From positions 1 through 41,718 of the IMG/VR virus record IMGVR_UViG_3300033052_000118: a DNA stretch of 41,718 nt, one strand, 5' to 3'. Position 1 is the stretch's first letter, and each line of letters opens with the position of its first letter. Below the pieces are notes generated by a model. That model worked only from the letters and a program-made list of their open reading frames with translations, was not told the origin of the DNA and did not search any database. The stretch comes from a virus. This document shows, piece by piece, positions 39,949-41,718 of this stretch. The position numbers and the translations under genes are program-made.

Positions 39949-40533
39949 CTATTTTGTGGGCAATGAAAAATTGCCCTTTCCCGTTGTCACAAAGTGCTGG
40001 AGCGGGGCAAAAGATGGGCACTTCTTCGCCACCTCTTCCAAATCGAGATGCTCAGCCACAACAGGATTGTGTGTGCGATGAGAGTACAATGGCCTTTGCT
40101 TATCGCGGCAGAGTTTTTCGAGCCGCTCCTTTGGACCCTCCACATTTTCCGGGCGGTCGAACGGCTTCAACGCTTTCGCAGCAGCATTGATTTTTCCAAC
40201 TGCGTTCAGATCAGCAAGAATCCAAGCCTCGATTTCCTCGCGCGGGACAAGAATGCAAAAATTACCCTTAATTCCAGATGGACGGATTATTCGATTAATA
40301 ACCGCTTCGCGCCGCTCTTGCTCACTGGAACTATCCGCATCGTAGCAAATTACGAACCGACTACAGCGGAGCGTCGCTAACAATTTTAGAGTTTTCCCAC
40401 CATCCTTGAGCATTTCGGTAGCACCATTAAACCCATAAGGGCGGATGGATAGGGAATTATCTTTAGCCAGGCGACGAATAATAACCTTTAAAGTCTGCGC
40501 ATCGGATTTATCTTCTCCCAACACTCCGTACAT
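39949..40533 (-). CDS. TOPRIM-like DUF4276 family protein, putative defence effector
   Basis: 194 residues. Acidic motifs in TOPRIM order are present: E7 in VLGEDKSD, D65-x-D67 in VICYDADSS, and EE-x-E in VPREEIEAW (99-102). This pattern fits DUF4276/OLD-TOPRIM-like nucleases. The gene starts 3 bases after the ATPase stop and clearly forms an operon with it. By analogy with PARIS (AriA/AriB), AbiL and Gabija, the ATPase would sense infection and this protein would cut nucleic acid; not proven here. Base composition is lower in GC than the phage genes. Confidence 0.8.
   Translation of the reverse strand: MYGVLGEDKSDAQTLKVIIRRLAKDNSLSIRPYGFNGATEMLKDGGKTLKLLATLRCSRFVICYDADSSSEQERREAVINRIIRPSGIKGNFCILVPREEIEAWILADLNAVGKINAAAKALKPFDRPENVEGPKERLEKLCRDKQRPLYSHRTHNPVVAEHLDLEEVAKKCPSFAPLQHFVTTGKGNFSLPTK
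39958..39979. terminator. Hairpin between integrase and ATPase-TOPRIM genes
   Basis: GGGCAAT-GAAAA-ATTGCCC (39958-39976) is a perfect 7-bp stem followed by TTT on the plus strand, 28 bases after the integrase stop. It lies within the last codons of the convergent gene. It may end the left operon transcript; the T-run is short, so efficiency is uncertain. Confidence 0.5.
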
Positions 40534-40536
40534 TCG

Positions 40537-41718
40537 TCAGCCTCCAATAAGCTCGACAAAGCTTGCCAGAGCGCCCTCGTCAGCCAAAAACTGCTTCGCC
40601 GCCTCGACCTCTTCCGACGACAGTGGCCGAACCGTGGTTGTCCCGTCCACTGATTCGACCAGCCGAACTTCTTCCGGTGCGATGCTGTTCAGAAGTACAG
40701 AGGAGTGGGTCGCAACAATAAACTGCCCCTTTTCAGCATAATTTCGGACAAGATCCGCAATTTTATAAAGCAGACCGGAATGCACACCATCTTCTGGTTG
40801 CTCAATGAGCGCCACCGAATACTTATCAAGCACCAAATGAGCAAGCAAATGCAAGACTCGCCGCGTACCAAATGACAAGTCACTATATGGGAAATACCGC
40901 TTCTGACCGATTGGTTTATAAGAAACGAATTGAAACCTCCCACCGTCCTTTGAGTCATGGTCCATTCCAGGATGATGGAAGTCCATAAACTTGATTTCTG
41001 ACAGTAGGCCGACTCCGTTCTCGCCGAGGAGCGCCTGCAACTCTTCCAGAGCCGCATTATCTTCCGCCTTCGCTCGAAATAGCTTGAACGCCAATTCACG
41101 ACCCGACGACACCCGACCAGCTTTGCCCGCAAGCCACTTCTTATACTCAGACTCCCTAAACAGCAGCGATTCTAAGGAGGGCTTGAGATCGAACAGGGCA
41201 TAGTAGCGTACGCCCATAAAAAAATCGCGTATGTCAGAGGCCAATGCTCGCACCGCATCTTCTTGGGGACGAATCGAGATAAGCGCTGGCACGCTGCCAA
41301 TTTCTTCGCCAATCTGGAAGTCCTCGCCGCCCAGCCTCAGCTTTGAATTATGGCGGTCAAAAATCTCGATCGGACTCGAACCGGACAGATCGACCAGATG
41401 CTCGCGAAAAGTCTCTATGGCCTCCTCGTCCTGCGTCGTCGTATCCCGAATCTGCCGGTACAGCAACCGGCGCCCGCTAATCGTGAACTCGACTTCAGCC
41501 TGCCCATGCTTGGTCTCCATGAGCTCATCTTCCCTGACTTCCTCGCCATCTTCGCTGCGAAGCTGACCGGAAATCGACTTGGCAAGCCACTCAATTGCCT
41601 TGAGAACATTTGTCTTCCCGGCCCCATTGCGACCCACGAGCAACGTGAGATCGCTCATGTTGTCGATTTGCACATCGCTACAAGAGCGGAAGCTACGGAT
41701 AAATAGGCGGTGAATCAT
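40537..41718 (-). CDS. RecF/OLD-like AAA ATPase, putative defence sensor
   Basis: 393 residues, starting at the last window base; the N-terminus MIHRLFIRSFRSCSDVQIDN is the usual start of this family, so the gene is probably complete. Walker A GRNGAGKT (29-36), signature-like SFGTRRVLHLLAHLV (282-296), Walker B VALIEQPEDG (302-311) and H-loop ATHSS (336-340) are intact. The middle helical region is an SMC-type insertion. Walker B has an IEQPE form, seen in AAA_21-type proteins. It is the first gene of the two-gene cassette, with AT-rich codons unlike the phage genes, suggesting separate transfer. Confidence 0.9.
   Translation of the reverse strand: MIHRLFIRSFRSCSDVQIDNMSDLTLLVGRNGAGKTNVLKAIEWLAKSISGQLRSEDGEEVREDELMETKHGQAEVEFTISGRRLLYRQIRDTTTQDEEAIETFREHLVDLSGSSPIEIFDRHNSKLRLGGEDFQIGEEIGSVPALISIRPQEDAVRALASDIRDFFMGVRYYALFDLKPSLESLLFRESEYKKWLAGKAGRVSSGRELAFKLFRAKAEDNAALEELQALLGENGVGLLSEIKFMDFHHPGMDHDSKDGGRFQFVSYKPIGQKRYFPYSDLSFGTRRVLHLLAHLVLDKYSVALIEQPEDGVHSGLLYKIADLVRNYAEKGQFIVATHSSVLLNSIAPEEVRLVESVDGTTTVRPLSSEEVEAAKQFLADEGALASFVELIGG

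Noticed and set aside
1-41718. CRISPR arrays, tRNA or rRNA genes, insertion sequences
   Set aside because: No regularly spaced repeat series, cloverleaf-like gene, or transposase frame with terminal repeats was seen; repeats found are short and local.

Overview
The window is most of a lambda-like temperate siphophage genome, read here as a prophage. GC-rich DNA, lambda-type head genes and protein flavour suggest a Burkholderiales host (Burkholderia, Ralstonia, Cupriavidus or relatives). The host is inference; no ribosomal or housekeeping gene is present. The left edge cuts through a tail gene, so the rest of the tail module and the lysis genes probably lie outside.

Layout: (1) 1-18551, minus strand, is the late operon. 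In transcription order it holds a two-piece small terminase, large terminase (GpA type), gpW-like joiner, portal, a coiled-coil membrane protein, ClpP-type head protease, decoration protein, major capsid protein, head-tail connectors, tail terminator, tail tube, tape measure, and three distal tail proteins. (2) 18552-18977 is a 426-base stretch without a convincing gene, the natural place for cos and the late promoter. (3) 18978-27143, minus strand, is the early 'right' operon: CII-position HTH protein, winged-helix protein, C5-cytosine methyltransferase, amino-methyltransferase, YbcO-like nuclease, O-like replication initiator with a candidate origin inside it, MmcB-like and DUF1064 nuclease-fold proteins, NinB, and last a Mor-type activator placed to switch on the late operon. 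(4) 27163-29327 is the immunity region: Cro-like gene (minus), CI/LexA-type repressor (plus), a membrane PH-domain moron and two operator/promoter blocks 1.7 kb apart built on the same 13-bp palindrome. (5) 29377-39929, mainly plus strand, is the 'left' operon: small early proteins, coiled-coil protein, ERF annealing protein, YqaJ/lambda-type exonuclease, an RdgC protein carrying an FtsK-gamma domain, DNA-binding proteins, a DUF4224 excisionase-like protein and a tyrosine integrase. A patch at 37413-38004 has two minus-strand genes interleaved with a decayed ASCH-like gene. (6) 39949-41718, minus strand, is a two-gene cassette of visibly lower GC: an ATPase with RecF/OLD-type motifs and a TOPRIM/DUF4276-like protein, abutting the integrase and resembling ATPase-TOPRIM anti-phage systems.

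Working model: CI holds both early promoters off through paired operators with identical 24-bp spacing. On induction, the right transcript passes a terminator after cro, makes replication and recombination proteins, and ends in the Mor-like activator, which turns on packaging and morphogenesis. The left transcript supplies recombination and excision. The most novel points are the RdgC-FtsK-gamma fusion, the ATPase-TOPRIM pair at the integrase boundary, and the mirrored operator architecture with a predicted leaderless cro-like mRNA.
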